From: Pseudodesulfovibrio profundus
GTDB lineage: Bacteria > Desulfobacterota > Desulfovibrionia > Desulfovibrionales > Desulfovibrionaceae
Direction of reading: 5' to 3'
Assembly: GCF_900217235.1 (NCBI RefSeq)
Contig: NZ_LT907975.1
Coordinates: 2,455,001 to 2,519,000 of the forward strand
DNA length: 64,000 bases
Part shown: positions 55,651 through 64,000 of the stretch, piece after piece
Layout: every line of letters begins with the position of its first letter
Position numbering within the stretch: the stretch's first letter is position 1
Notes under the pieces: generated by a model
Told to the model about the DNA's origin: nothing
The model's input: the letters and a program-made list of their open reading frames with translations, nothing else
Databases searched by the model: none
Program-made: the position numbers and the translations under genes

Positions 55651-58416
55651 CTATTTCAGGAACTGGCCGGTCGCCGAGTCTGGATTGGCTATGATTTCTT
55701 CCGGTGTACCGGAGGCAACAATGCGCCCTCCGTGTTCACCACCACCGGGACCAAGGTCGATGACATGATCCGAGGCATTGATGACGTCGGTATTATGTTC
55801 AATGACGATGACCGTGGCTCCCTTTTCCACCAGTGCGTGGAGCACACGGATCAGTTTGCCGACCTCATGCATGTGCAGCCCTGTGGTCGGTTCGTCCAGA
55901 ATGTACAATGCTCCGGGTAGGTTCCGCTTGCCGAGTTCGCGGGATATCTTGATGCGCTGCGCTTCACCGCCCGAGAGGGTGGTGGCGGGCTGTCCAAGCT
56001 GGATGTACTCCAGGCCGACCTGCGCCAGAACATCGAGCTTGCGCATGAGCGGCGGGTGGTTGGCGAAGAATTCCCGCGCCTGTCGGACTGTCATGTCGAG
56101 GACATCGGCAATGTTCTTGCCCTTGTATTCCACCTCAAGGGTCTGGGCGTTGTACCGCTTGCCCTTGCAAGTCTCACAGGTGACGTAAACGTCCGGCAGG
56201 AAGTGCATCTCCACCCGAATCTGACCGTCGCCCTTACAGGCTTCGCACCGTCCGCCCTTGACGTTGAATGAGAAACGTCCCGGCTGGTAACCGCGGGTTC
56301 GCGCTTCCTTGGAACCGGAAAAGATTTTACGGATTTCATCAAAAATCTTGGTGTAAGTGGCCGGGTTCGAGCGGGGTGTTCTGCCGATGGGGGTCTGGTC
56401 GATGGAGATGACCTTTTCGACCTTATCCAGCCCGTCGATACCGCCGATTTTACCGGGATTGTTGGCTTTGTTGCCGTTGTACAGCTGCATGTGCTTGTAC
56501 AGCGAGTCCATGACCAGGGATGATTTTCCTGATCCCGATACACCGGTGACGCAGGTCATCAAACCGAGGGGTATATCGACATCAAGGTCCTTGAGGTTGT
56601 TGGTCTCAACCTTGCGCAAGGTGATGTGATCCGTGGCCTTGCGCCGGGTCTCCGGGGGCGCGATGAACATGTCGCCGCGCAGATATTTGCCGGTCAACGT
56701 GTCGGACTTCAACAGCTTCTTGACCGGTCCCTGAAACACGATTTCGCCGCCGAGCCAACCCGAGCTGGGGCCGATCTCGATAACGTGATCCGCTTCAAGA
56801 ATGGTCGGCTCGTCGTGCTCGACAACCAGCACGGTGTTGCCGCGGGATTGCAGCGAGCGCAGGGTGTTGATGAGGCGTTCGTTGTCCCGTGGGTGCAGCC
56901 CGATGGACGGCTCGTCCAGAACATAGGTGACACCCACCAATCCTGAACCAAGCTGGGATGCCAGACGGATACGCTGCGATTCACCGCCGGACAGCGTGCC
57001 CATATTGCGGCCAAGGGAAAGATATTCCAGGCCGACGTTGACCATGAAGCCAAGCTTGTGTGTCAGCTCCTTGAGCAGCGGTTCGGAAATAAGGGTCTCC
57101 TGGCCGGTGAACTCCAGATCGTTGAGCCAGTCCAAGGCTCGCTGGATAGACATGGATACAAACTCGAACATGTTCTTGTCGGCCACGCGAACGGCCAGCG
57201 CTTCGGGGCGCAGTCGAGCGCCGTGGCACGACGGACACGGTCGGGACTGCTGGAACCGTGCGGTCCAGTGATCCCAGACGCCGGACTGCTGCTGTCCGTA
57301 TTCGAGAATGGGCACAATGCCTTGCCAGTGCGTCTTGGAACACCCGTGGAACAGGGCATTCCACGCCTTCTCGGAGTACTCTCCGAGTGGCGTATCCAAC
57401 GTGAATCCGTATTCCTTACCCAGTTTTTTGAGCTGGGGGGCGAATTGCTCCTGACGATAGGCGGATTTCCATGGGATGACGCCTCCGTCATTGAGGGACA
57501 GTCCCTTGTTGGGCGAAATGAGGTCCGGCTCGAAATATTCTACGGAGCCGATGCCGTTACATGTCTGGCATGCGCCCTGCGGCGAGTTGAAGGAGAAAAG
57601 CTGCGGGGTGAGGCGCGGCATGGAAATCTTGCATGACGGGCAGGTGGACAGGGTGGACATGAACGTGTCGCCGGGATTCTCCCCGCCGACCACGCTGACG
57701 ATCATCCGTTCCTCGCCCAGTTCAAGTGCCAATTCCACCGAGTCGGCCAGCCGTTTCTTGATGCCGTCCTTGATCACGAGGCGGTCCACCACCAGTTCGA
57801 TGGTGTGCTTCTTGTTCTTCTCCAGCTCGGGAGTGTCATCAAGGGTATACATGGTGCCGCCGATGCGGACACGGACGAACCCTTCCTTGCGGAGTTTGGC
57901 GAACAGGTCCTTGTGGGTCCCCTTCTGATGTTCCACCAGCGGAGCGAGGATCATGAATTTTGTGCCCGGATCCTTGGCGAGAATGGTCTCGACAATGGCG
58001 TCCGTGGTCTGCGCCTCGATGGGCTTGCCGCATTCGGGGCAATAGAATTTGCCCAATCTCGCGAAAAACACACGCAAAAAGTCATAGACCTCGGTTACGG
58101 TACCCACAGTGGAGCGGGGGTTGCGTGTGGCGGTCTGCTGCTCAAGGGAAATGGCCGGGGAAAGCCCTTCCACCTTGTCCACGTCCGGCTTGTCCATCTG
58201 GGGCAGGAACTGGCGGGCATAGGCGGAAAGGGACTCTACATATCGCCTTTGACCTTCGGCATAGACGATGTCGAATGCCAGCGTGGACTTGCCCGAGCCG
58301 GAAGGGCCGCACACGACGACCAGTTGGTCGCGGGGGATGTCCAGGGTCAGATCTTTCAGGTTGTGGTGGCGTGCACCTTCGATATGTATGACATGATTAT
58401 TTGTGGATTTGGTCAT
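55651..58416 (-). CDS. uvrA: Excinuclease ABC subunit A
   Basis: UvrA is the DNA-damage sensor of nucleotide excision repair, a dimeric ABC ATPase that loads UvrB. The 921-residue product has Walker A GPSGSGKST at 37-45, the insertion with CPECGKPIE, zinc-finger cysteines in CEACKGDG ... CETCKGKRYN, a second Walker A (GVSGSGKSS) and two LSGGE(S/A)QRI signatures. Length matches the family. The frame extends 39 codons upstream, but the Met at 58416 aligns with normal UvrA starts. Its ribosome site is weak. Confidence 0.95.
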   Translation of the reverse strand: MTKSTNNHVIHIEGARHHNLKDLTLDIPRDQLVVVCGPSGSGKSTLAFDIVYAEGQRRYVESLSAYARQFLPQMDKPDVDKVEGLSPAISLEQQTATRNPRSTVGTVTEVYDFLRVFFARLGKFYCPECGKPIEAQTTDAIVETILAKDPGTKFMILAPLVEHQKGTHKDLFAKLRKEGFVRVRIGGTMYTLDDTPELEKNKKHTIELVVDRLVIKDGIKKRLADSVELALELGEERMIVSVVGGENPGDTFMSTLSTCPSCKISMPRLTPQLFSFNSPQGACQTCNGIGSVEYFEPDLISPNKGLSLNDGGVIPWKSAYRQEQFAPQLKKLGKEYGFTLDTPLGEYSEKAWNALFHGCSKTHWQGIVPILEYGQQQSGVWDHWTARFQQSRPCPSCHGARLRPEALAVRVADKNMFEFVSMSIQRALDWLNDLEFTGQETLISEPLLKELTHKLGFMVNVGLEYLSLGRNMGTLSGGESQRIRLASQLGSGLVGVTYVLDEPSIGLHPRDNERLINTLRSLQSRGNTVLVVEHDEPTILEADHVIEIGPSSGWLGGEIVFQGPVKKLLKSDTLTGKYLRGDMFIAPPETRRKATDHITLRKVETNNLKDLDVDIPLGLMTCVTGVSGSGKSSLVMDSLYKHMQLYNGNKANNPGKIGGIDGLDKVEKVISIDQTPIGRTPRSNPATYTKIFDEIRKIFSGSKEARTRGYQPGRFSFNVKGGRCEACKGDGQIRVEMHFLPDVYVTCETCKGKRYNAQTLEVEYKGKNIADVLDMTVRQAREFFANHPPLMRKLDVLAQVGLEYIQLGQPATTLSGGEAQRIKISRELGKRNLPGALYILDEPTTGLHMHEVGKLIRVLHALVEKGATVIVIEHNTDVINASDHVIDLGPGGGEHGGRIVASGTPEEIIANPDSATGQFLK

Positions 58417-58612
58417 CACCGGAGAGTAACCATTCCTGAATCGAAGGCAAGCAGGATATGCTGAAAAGTTGCCGTTCAAGGTGGAAGTGATAATCTCTTT
58501 CCAATCCGTTATAATATTGACAACCGGGGCCATGACCGTATTGTGTATTCATGACAGATGGTTGTTTATATACAGCCTCAGTAAACGAAAAAGAGAGTGT
58601 ATCGGAGTTGCC

Positions 58613-59131
58613 ATGACCAAACCGATGATGGATTTGCCCATGAACACCAAAAGCGACACGTGCGGCTGTGGAGGTCCTCCTTCGCATGTTGATGTCCCTT
58701 GCCCGTCCTGCGGCGCAAAGGGGATGCGCGTGAAAGCCGGGACGGTGTGATATCATTTGAACGAGGAATTTCGAGGGGATGCCGAAGGCATTTACGGGTT
58801 GTGCCTTTCTGCCGATTGCGAGGTGTCCTGGTACGCGCAGGATGGCTCGCATCATTTCACGACAGCACAGACGGAAACGCCCATCTGGACCAAGGACGGA
58901 GCCGATCCCGTCTATGCTTGTTACTGCAATGAAATCACCCGAGACATGGTGCGTTACTGCGTGAGCAGAAAGGGGATGCGCACCCCGGAAGAAATCTATG
59001 CACATTATCTTGATGGGGAGCCTGTCTGCGCCTGTGCGGCCAGAAATCCTTCAGGGCAGTGCTGTAATGAGACATTCGAGAAAATGATCGGGGAGGAATT
59101 GATGGAGACCCTGCGCTGTAAGTGCGGGTGA
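58613..59131 (+). CDS. CopZ-like zinc/[2Fe-2S] protein with an in-frame TGA
   Basis: The frame encodes 172 residues if the TGA at codon 46 (58748-58750) is read through. The N-terminal part has CPSCGAKGMRVKAGTV; after the TGA, YHLNEEFRGDAEGIYGLCLSADCEVSWY continues the same domain without a gap, followed by ACYCNEITRDMVRYCVSR and a CACAARNPSGQCC tail. This is the zinc-ribbon plus BFD-like [2Fe-2S] layout of CopZ-type copper chaperones. The second half has no ribosome site of its own. Either UGA is recoded (a small ATGCC-GAA-GGCAT hairpin lies 28 nt downstream) or this is a nonsense mutation or sequence error. The start follows CGGAGTTGCC. Confidence 0.75.
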
Positions 59132-59170
59132 TTGTTTTCCATTCGTTTCCATTGCATTTGTTAAGGCGGT

Positions 59171-59641
59171 ATGATGAGCGGTAATTCCTGTACGTTGGGC
59201 CAGTTGATAGATCTGGCCATGGAAGTGGAACAGAAGGCGTATGATTTTTATGCCGGGCTGGAAGAAAAATTCAAGAATAATGAGCAGTTTGTGTCCTGTG
59301 TCTGTGGCATAAAAGAGGACGAATTGCTGCATTATCGCATTTTGACAGAAATTCAGGAGGCGCTGCCGGATCATCGCCTGACCATGCCTATTCCGAAGGA
59401 GAAGGTCGTCCCTGTGCAGAGGGTGATCAAATTTCTTGATACGGTCGACCTTGATGGCATGTCGGATGTGGATGAGGTTATTGATGCCATTCGCACACTG
59501 GAGGAGGTCGAGTTCGATGTGGTCATGGCGTTTGTGGATACCGAGGAGATCGATTTCGAGCTGACTCGTGAGTATCTGAAAAACGAGAGTCTGGATCACA
59601 ACAACCGTATTTACCTTGCGCAGCAGTGCCTGCTGGATTGA
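59171..59641 (+). CDS. Ferritin-like/rubrerythrin-type protein
   Basis: The 156-residue all-helical protein has the pattern of the rubrerythrin/ferritin-like superfamily: LAMEVEQKAYDFYAGLEEKF (helix A with Glu), a KEDELLHYRIL segment with ExxH, LEEVEFDVVMAF in the third helix and SLDHNNRIYLAQQ in the last. The second half is degenerate (Asp-His where Glu-xx-His is usual), so a complete diiron site is uncertain. It has no rubredoxin domain. It probably helps in iron or peroxide handling. It lies 39 bp after the CopZ-like gene. Confidence 0.72.
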   Translation: MMSGNSCTLGQLIDLAMEVEQKAYDFYAGLEEKFKNNEQFVSCVCGIKEDELLHYRILTEIQEALPDHRLTMPIPKEKVVPVQRVIKFLDTVDLDGMSDVDEVIDAIRTLEEVEFDVVMAFVDTEEIDFELTREYLKNESLDHNNRIYLAQQCLLD

Positions 59642-59766
59642 GTCGCGCTGACATAGCATTGTTCAAAGGCATCTGGCGGCAGAGCGTTTGTAAAAGCCGT
59701 GAATGAAAGGATGTACCGCCGATTGCCGGCAGTACCACGCAGTGGGATCAACCAAGGGGAAGTAGC

Positions 59767-60774
59767 ATGGGTAATTCGGTTCCCGCCGAGAAGAGCGGGG
59801 GAGGCTCAAACAACAGGAAAACAGGGTTGTTTCGTGTCTCGCCATATATGGTCATCCCTTCCCGGGTCGGTGGGTTTTCCCTGTATCTGAGGCAGGGCGA
59901 ATCCTTTGTCCTGTACGCAGAAAAAGGCCAGCTCTTTACCGAGGAGCACAAAGACCGCCTGGCCGAACTCGACGTTGATCATCTTTACGTAAAATCCGAA
60001 GACTATCCCTTTTACACAGAGTATTTGCATGAAAACCTGCTGAATATACTCGACGACAGCTCCATACCCGTTCGGGATCGTGCCCGGGCCTGGAACGATG
60101 CCACGGTGTCGCTGGCCAAAGCGGCATATGATCGTAATCTCCCACAATCCCTTGATAAGGAACGCTTTACGCGCATTCGCAAGCTGATCAATAACTCACT
60201 GAAATTTTTGGCCCGAGACGATGCGCTCAAGGAGTTGTCCCGTTTCATTGCCGAGAGCAACGAGCAGTTTGAGCACGGCATCAATGTCATGGTCCTCACC
60301 GTGAGTGTGCTCATGACGTTTATCGAGGATGACTCCGATCTGCTGGTGTCGGTTGGTATTGGCGCGATGCTGCATGATATCGGCAAGCTGGAACTGCCGG
60401 AAGAGCTGTTCTGGCGCCGCGAGGGAACCTTGAGCCAGACCGAAATTGATCTCATCCGTTCGCATCCAGCTTTGGGTGTGGGCGTCTGCTCGGGCATGCC
60501 GTTGCCCCAGGAAACACTGCAATGCATCCTTTTTCATCATGAACAGATGGATGGCACAGGCTATCCGGGCGGGATGACCGAAAGCCTGTTGCCTGCCTAT
60601 GCTCGTGCGCTGATTTTATGCAATGAATACGACAACTATATCCGGGGCGGACCGGGACGCAAAAAAATGACGCCCTTTGAAGCTCTGACGCGCATAAAGA
60701 GTCGGCGTAGTGCGCACGATCAGGATATGCTCAAGCGGCTCATTGCCGTGTTGTCAAAAGCCGATCTCGCCTAG
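59767..60774 (+). CDS. HD-GYP domain cyclic-di-GMP phosphodiesterase
   Basis: HD-GYP proteins hydrolyse cyclic di-GMP. The 335-residue protein has an N-terminal region (about 15-95) like the DUF3391 module (VIPSRVGGFSLYLRQG) and an HD-GYP domain at about 160-335: His in EHGINVMVLT, HDIGKLELPEEL, SHPALGVGV, the HHE triad and DGTGYPGG. The metal and GYP residues are complete, so it should be active. There is no receiver or membrane domain, so its input signal is unknown. The start follows AAGGGGAAGTAGC. Its stop overlaps the convergent methyltransferase stop in CTAG. Confidence 0.9.
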   Translation: MGNSVPAEKSGGGSNNRKTGLFRVSPYMVIPSRVGGFSLYLRQGESFVLYAEKGQLFTEEHKDRLAELDVDHLYVKSEDYPFYTEYLHENLLNILDDSSIPVRDRARAWNDATVSLAKAAYDRNLPQSLDKERFTRIRKLINNSLKFLARDDALKELSRFIAESNEQFEHGINVMVLTVSVLMTFIEDDSDLLVSVGIGAMLHDIGKLELPEELFWRREGTLSQTEIDLIRSHPALGVGVCSGMPLPQETLQCILFHHEQMDGTGYPGGMTESLLPAYARALILCNEYDNYIRGGPGRKKMTPFEALTRIKSRRSAHDQDMLKRLIAVLSKADLA

Positions 60775-61985
60775 TCGCGCTTCTTTCTGGACCATACGGC
60801 ATACACCGGATCGCTCTCGGGAAGCTCCTCGGCGTAGCGATCGTCGCTGTCCTTCGGGCGCTCCCAGCCGCGTTCGGATAACGTGGTGATGGCCTCGAAC
60901 TGTTCTGAACGAATCATGTACTGGCTGACCAGCCCCATACGCTCAAACTCATGCAGCTCTGTCCAGACGCGGATAACCTTGGACGGGAACCAGCGGTTGG
61001 AAAAGGCCACGGCAAAAACGCCTCCGGGACGCAGTATGCGCGCAACTTCTTCAAAAACGGCGTGGGGCTTGATCAGGTACTCCACACTGGCCGTACAGAT
61101 AACCGCATCAAACGAGTTGCTCTCAAAGGGCATTTCCGGCTGTTCGTTGAGGTCATGAATCAGGTGATCGGTCAGGGACGTGTTGGCTTCCAGTTCTTTC
61201 TTGTTCATGCCAAGCCCTGTCACGGATTTGGGCTCTATCCCCTCGGGCAGATGTGATTCGTGTCCGGCCATGAGATCAAGGATATCCATCCCCCCGGCCA
61301 GTACGTTGGCGTAGGCGTGCTGGATGTTCTGTCGTGCGCGCGAGTCCATGTGGTGGACCATGCGTGGCTTGGAGTAAAAGTTGGCATCACTTGACTCGTC
61401 GTCACGCTTGAAGGGTTCGGCACCAAGAAAATCCGTGGGTGTTTCCGGCAAACGGGCCTGCATGCCGGGGCCTTTCAGGATGGAGTCGGGCCAGCGCTTG
61501 AGCTTGCCTGCGGCGCCGTGGTGCTTTTTGATTTTCGTGATGGCAGCTTTGACGGTGACCTCCCGTCCGGCCATGGGATGATTCAGGTCTGCCTTGAAGC
61601 CGCTTCGATCCCAGTCGACCACACGAAAGGGTGTGTCCGAGTCCGGACGGGTGCCGGGAACGGATTCGATAAAATGCTTTGGGTAAAAGCGTCCGATTCG
61701 CGGCTTGATATACCGACCATTGATGAGGGGAGCCTGAAAGCGGGCAATGGGCATGTCCAGCACCTTGCCCGGCTTGAAAGGCGGAACTTCGGATGAATCC
61801 ATTTTCATGGCAACGGAGTCGCCTTCGCCAAGCCCTCGGGTACGGCTTTTGATACCCAGTGGTAATATGTCTCTCGTATAGCTGACATCGACTGCCATGT
61901 AGTTTTCGATATGCGTCGCGTGGGAGCTTTCCCAAGTGAATGTGAAGAATAAGTCCGCCAGGGAATCCTGTGCGATGTAAACCAT
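60771..61985 (-). CDS. FKBP/SlyD-like domain fused to a SAM methyltransferase
   Basis: The 404-residue protein has an N-terminal FKBP/SlyD-like part (about 1-160) ending in the family signature FKADLNHPMAGREVTVKAAI, then a linker with RMVHHMDSRARQ, and a class I methyltransferase at about 225-400 (ILDLMAGHESHLPEG, FDAVICTASVEYLIKP, ARILRPGGVFAVAFSNRWF). The motif I Asp-x-Met variant is unusual but seen in methyltransferase 11 proteins. A prolyl isomerase fused to a methyltransferase suggests modification of a folding protein substrate. The start follows AAAGGAGATTCAA. Confidence 0.8.
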   Translation of the reverse strand: MVYIAQDSLADLFFTFTWESSHATHIENYMAVDVSYTRDILPLGIKSRTRGLGEGDSVAMKMDSSEVPPFKPGKVLDMPIARFQAPLINGRYIKPRIGRFYPKHFIESVPGTRPDSDTPFRVVDWDRSGFKADLNHPMAGREVTVKAAITKIKKHHGAAGKLKRWPDSILKGPGMQARLPETPTDFLGAEPFKRDDESSDANFYSKPRMVHHMDSRARQNIQHAYANVLAGGMDILDLMAGHESHLPEGIEPKSVTGLGMNKKELEANTSLTDHLIHDLNEQPEMPFESNSFDAVICTASVEYLIKPHAVFEEVARILRPGGVFAVAFSNRWFPSKVIRVWTELHEFERMGLVSQYMIRSEQFEAITTLSERGWERPKDSDDRYAEELPESDPVYAVWSRKKRD

Positions 61986-62131
61986 TTGAATCTCCTTTTA
62001 TATAGCTTCGCATGCCAGCCTGAACCAGTGCGATAGAATTCGAGCGTCAGCTTTATCATAGCCCAAAACAAGGAAAACGCAAACAGCTGTTGGGCATTGC
62101 GTATTGGCCGGGGGAGAGGTAGTGTCGTGTG

Positions 62132-62422
62132 ATGAGCAGCAGGAAATCCACCTCAAGAAGACGTCCGCGCAAACGCATCTGCCCTCCGGCCCCGGAACGG
62201 TCAGAGCGAATGTATATTCGTATAGAGCCATCCCGTATCGCGCTTTTCCGCTTTTTGCTGGAAGGGTACGACAATCTGGGCATCTTTACTGTCACCAATA
62301 AGTTCAAGGGAATACTCCAGCTCCGATACAGTCCCCATCAACGGCGTGAGATGCAACGCTTCATAGAGGCTGTTCGTACGGAAATGGAAGTGGAAGAAGT
62401 TGCCATTCCCTGTGAAAAATAA
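62132..62422 (+). CDS. DUF4911 domain protein
   Basis: The 96-residue protein has a basic N-terminal arm (SSRKSTSRRRPRKR) and a small alpha/beta core: MYIRIEPSRIALFRFLLEGYDNLGIFTVTN and LQLRYSPHQRREMQRFIEA, recognisable as DUF4911, common in Desulfovibrionaceae and without a known function. A GTG overlaps just upstream of the ATG. The core could start at the internal Met of MYIRIEP, which lacks a strong ribosome site. Confidence 0.7.
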   Translation: MSSRKSTSRRRPRKRICPPAPERSERMYIRIEPSRIALFRFLLEGYDNLGIFTVTNKFKGILQLRYSPHQRREMQRFIEAVRTEMEVEEVAIPCEK

Positions 62423-62533
62423 CGGTCGTACTTACAGTGGGTTATGTTATGGAGTAGAGGGTGCCATCTAAAGCATAGCTCCCTCTTGACACCACTATAA
62501 ATAAAGGGATATTGTTTCCCGCTCGTACACAAC

Positions 62534-62609
62534 GGGCCAGTAGCTCAGTTGGCAGAGCCACCGGCTCATAACCGGTCGGTCCCAGGTTCGAATCCTGGCT
62601 GGCCCACCA
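62534..62609 (+). tRNA. tRNA-Met (anticodon CAT)
   Basis: The 76-nt gene folds as a full cloverleaf: acceptor stem GGGCCAG/CTGGCCC, D-loop AGCTCAGTTGGCAGAGC, anticodon stem ACCGG/CCGGT with loop CTCATAA (anticodon CAT), T-arm around GGTTCGAATCC, and an encoded CCA. The sequence is of the elongator methionine type; a CAT anticodon could also be tRNA-Ile2 after lysidine modification, but the body matches Met. Confidence 0.95.
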
Positions 62610-62723
62610 TCCCCCCGAAAGCGGGAGGAATGATTGATTTCATACGATACAGGAACCGTGTTCAACGCATATATCCTGAAGTATCCCGCGAAGGCCGATG
62701 GCTGGGATATAGATGAGGAATTT

Positions 62724-62763
62724 AATGCTCCCGAGGGGGAAACCCTACGGGAGCATTCTCTTT
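62724..62763 (+). terminator. Hairpin/terminator after tRNA-Met
   Basis: AATGCTCCCG pairs with CGGGAGCATT around a 14-nt loop, followed by the T-rich TCTCTTT. It may end the tRNA transcript or regulate the NIF3-family gene 22 bp downstream. Confidence 0.6.
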
Positions 62764-62784
62764 CTGGTAAAGTGGTGTAAGTGT

Positions 62785-63783
62785 ATGAAAATTAAGGATA
62801 TTTTATCGATTTTTGGCGATTTGGTCCCTGAGGAGAATCAGTCTTCATGGGACAATTGTGGCGTGCAGGTTGCCGGTGCCGTTGATGAGACAGACCGTGT
62901 TGCCGTGTGCCTTGAGCCGACGCCGGCCATGCTTGAGCAGTGCCTGGAGTGGGGTGCCGATGTGGTGCTCACCCACCATCCGCTGTACATGAAGCCGCGC
63001 CCCTTGGGGCGTAACGATCGCTTCACAGGCATTGTGCGTCAGTTGATGACTCGGGGAGCCTGGCTGTATGCCGCGCACACCTCGCTGGATACGCGTCCCG
63101 GTGGCCCGGCATTCTGGCTGGGGAGCGAACTTGGACTGCAGAATTCCCGCCTGCTGGAAGTCGAGCGCAGCGTGGCGCCCATGGAGGTTTCCTTTTACAC
63201 GGAAAAACCCATTGAGCGGGAAACAGCCGACATTTGGGCCAACAATGACGGCATTCATTCGGTTGCCCAGTCCCGCACCGGAGAGGTCCGCATCGTCTGT
63301 GATGAGGCCGCATGGCCAGATATAGCCGGTGGAATTGAATTTTCTCTTGGCAAAAAGCCCCTGTTTTATATTCGTCCGCTTACCGCCCCTCGTCGAGAGG
63401 TCGGCTTCGGTGAAGTGGGCGACCTGCCGGAATCCATGACATGGAATGACTTTGCCGATCGGCTTGCCGGACTGGTCAAGCGCGATGCGTTTGCCGCTTC
63501 AGGACCGCAGCCCGATACGGTGCGACGGATCGCCTATTGCGGCGGCTCCGGTTCGTCACTTATCGAAACCGCAGCCCGAGCCGGTGCCGATGTGTTTATT
63601 ACCGGAGATATGAAGTATCATCCGGCGGTGGATACCCCCATTTGTGTCGCGGATGTGGGCCATTTTTCTCTGGAAGAGGAGATGATGCGGCGATTTGCCG
63701 CTGAATTGGAAGACGCCCTGGACGGCGTGACTGTCCGCTTTTTTGAGGGCGAGGATCCATTCCGACTGCATGTGGTCGGATAA
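62785..63783 (+). CDS. NIF3-family dinuclear metal-centre protein
   Basis: NIF3 (YbgI/DUF34) proteins form toroid hexamers with a two-metal site; their reaction is not settled. The 332-residue product has VVLTHHPLYMKP and AAHTSLDTRPGG in the first half, a central insertion domain (about 135-235), and the last ligands in DVGHFSLEEEMMRRF. The start at 62785 fits family N-termini (MKIKDILSIFGDLVPEENQ), although the ribosome site is weak. A coiled-coil gene follows 46 bp downstream, as often seen for NIF3 and zinc-ribbon pairs. Confidence 0.9.
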   Translation: MKIKDILSIFGDLVPEENQSSWDNCGVQVAGAVDETDRVAVCLEPTPAMLEQCLEWGADVVLTHHPLYMKPRPLGRNDRFTGIVRQLMTRGAWLYAAHTSLDTRPGGPAFWLGSELGLQNSRLLEVERSVAPMEVSFYTEKPIERETADIWANNDGIHSVAQSRTGEVRIVCDEAAWPDIAGGIEFSLGKKPLFYIRPLTAPRREVGFGEVGDLPESMTWNDFADRLAGLVKRDAFAASGPQPDTVRRIAYCGGSGSSLIETAARAGADVFITGDMKYHPAVDTPICVADVGHFSLEEEMMRRFAAELEDALDGVTVRFFEGEDPFRLHVVG

Positions 63784-63829
63784 GAAAGAAATCACCCGAA
63801 GGTGTTTCAAATAGATAGCGAGGTAAAGC

Positions 63830-64000
63830 ATGTACGAAAAACAGATTGAGCAGCTGATTATCCTGCAGCAGGTTGATGACGAAATCCTTATTCTCAAGGA
63901 TGAAGTCGAAAAGGCACCGCTGGAGTTGGCCGACCTTGAAGCGCAGATGAATGAGTTCAAGGAGCGTCGCGTTCAGATCGATGAGCGTCTCGACATTCTC
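63830..64000 (+). CDS. Zinc-ribbon/coiled-coil protein, N-terminal part (runs off the window)
   Basis: The first 57 codons encode MYEKQIEQLIILQQVDDEI followed by a charged heptad-rich stretch (LKDEVEKAPLELADLEAQ). This is the start of the C4-type zinc-ribbon family (DUF164/zf-RING_7), whose long coiled coil precedes a C-terminal zinc ribbon. The gene commonly neighbours NIF3, as here. The ATG follows GCGAGGTAAAGC. The C-terminus is outside the window. Confidence 0.75.
   Translation, partial: MYEKQIEQLIILQQVDDEILILKDEVEKAPLELADLEAQMNEFKERRVQIDERLDIL

Overview
The window comes from the chromosome of a sulfate-reducing member of the Desulfovibrionaceae; I infer something close to Desulfovibrio/Pseudodesulfovibrio. 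The key evidence is the dissimilatory sulfate-reduction block at 38.6-48.7 kb: sat (minus strand), divergent from aprB-aprA, qmoA-qmoB-qmoC and a coiled-coil qmoD-like gene. Gene order, c-type cytochromes, haem-copper and bd oxidases and the Qmo complex all fit this group. The species cannot be fixed from this sequence alone.

Layout. 0-4 kb: the last 18 codons of serS, then a two-gene minus-strand membrane redox operon whose second gene fuses a cytochrome bd subunit I-like domain to eight c-haem motifs. 4-5.3 kb: IS5-family element copy 1. 5.3-15.4 kb: two chemoreceptors, coaX, eno, folD, a glycosyltransferase and a tatD-type nuclease. 15.5-16.2 kb: a complete IS1595-family element sitting in a terminator. 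16.2-22.6 kb: a complete cc-type haem-copper oxidase operon on the minus strand (cytochrome c, sco, ctaD, ctaE, ctaF, ctaC, ctaB, DUF4079-like protein). 22.8-26.9 kb: umuD and umuC, separated by an AraC-type regulator gene that IS5 copy 2 has split cleanly. 27-31.8 kb: cydAB, phosphofructokinase and a solute-binding protein. 31.9-37.9 kb: an AT-rich methyltransferase, a frameshifted htpX, htrA, a second methyltransferase, a GntR regulator and a cysteine desulfurase-like enzyme. 38.5-48.8 kb: sulfate reduction. 49-64 kb: mixed genes, including a YkgJ-type protein, a second DUF4079-like protein, a heptosyltransferase-like enzyme, a hydantoinase/HDAC-like pair, uvrA, a CopZ-like iron-sulfur protein with an in-frame TGA, a ferritin-like protein, an HD-GYP protein, an FKBP-methyltransferase fusion, tRNA-Met, a NIF3-family gene and the start of a coiled-coil protein.

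How the genes work together. Sat activates sulfate to APS, AprAB reduces APS to sulfite, and QmoABC links AprAB to the menaquinone pool. A possible Rex operator overlaps the predicted sat -35 box, and two very strong hairpins lie between aprA and qmoA. A haem-copper oxidase, a bd oxidase and the bd-like multihaem fusion give this anaerobe three quinol- or cytochrome-linked membrane redox modules, consistent with living near oxygen gradients.

Genome dynamics are visible. Two indistinguishable IS5 copies in the same orientation, about 20.1 kb apart, have 4-5 bp target duplications; the IS1595 element has an 8-bp duplication; one regulator is broken by IS insertion; htpX carries a one-base frameshift; and the CopZ-like gene carries an in-frame TGA. 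The most interesting points are the bd-like/multihaem fusion, the umuD-araC::IS-umuC arrangement, the CopZ-like UGA, the hydantoinase-HDAC pair, the four-histidine DUF4079 paralogues and the aprA-qmoA double hairpin.
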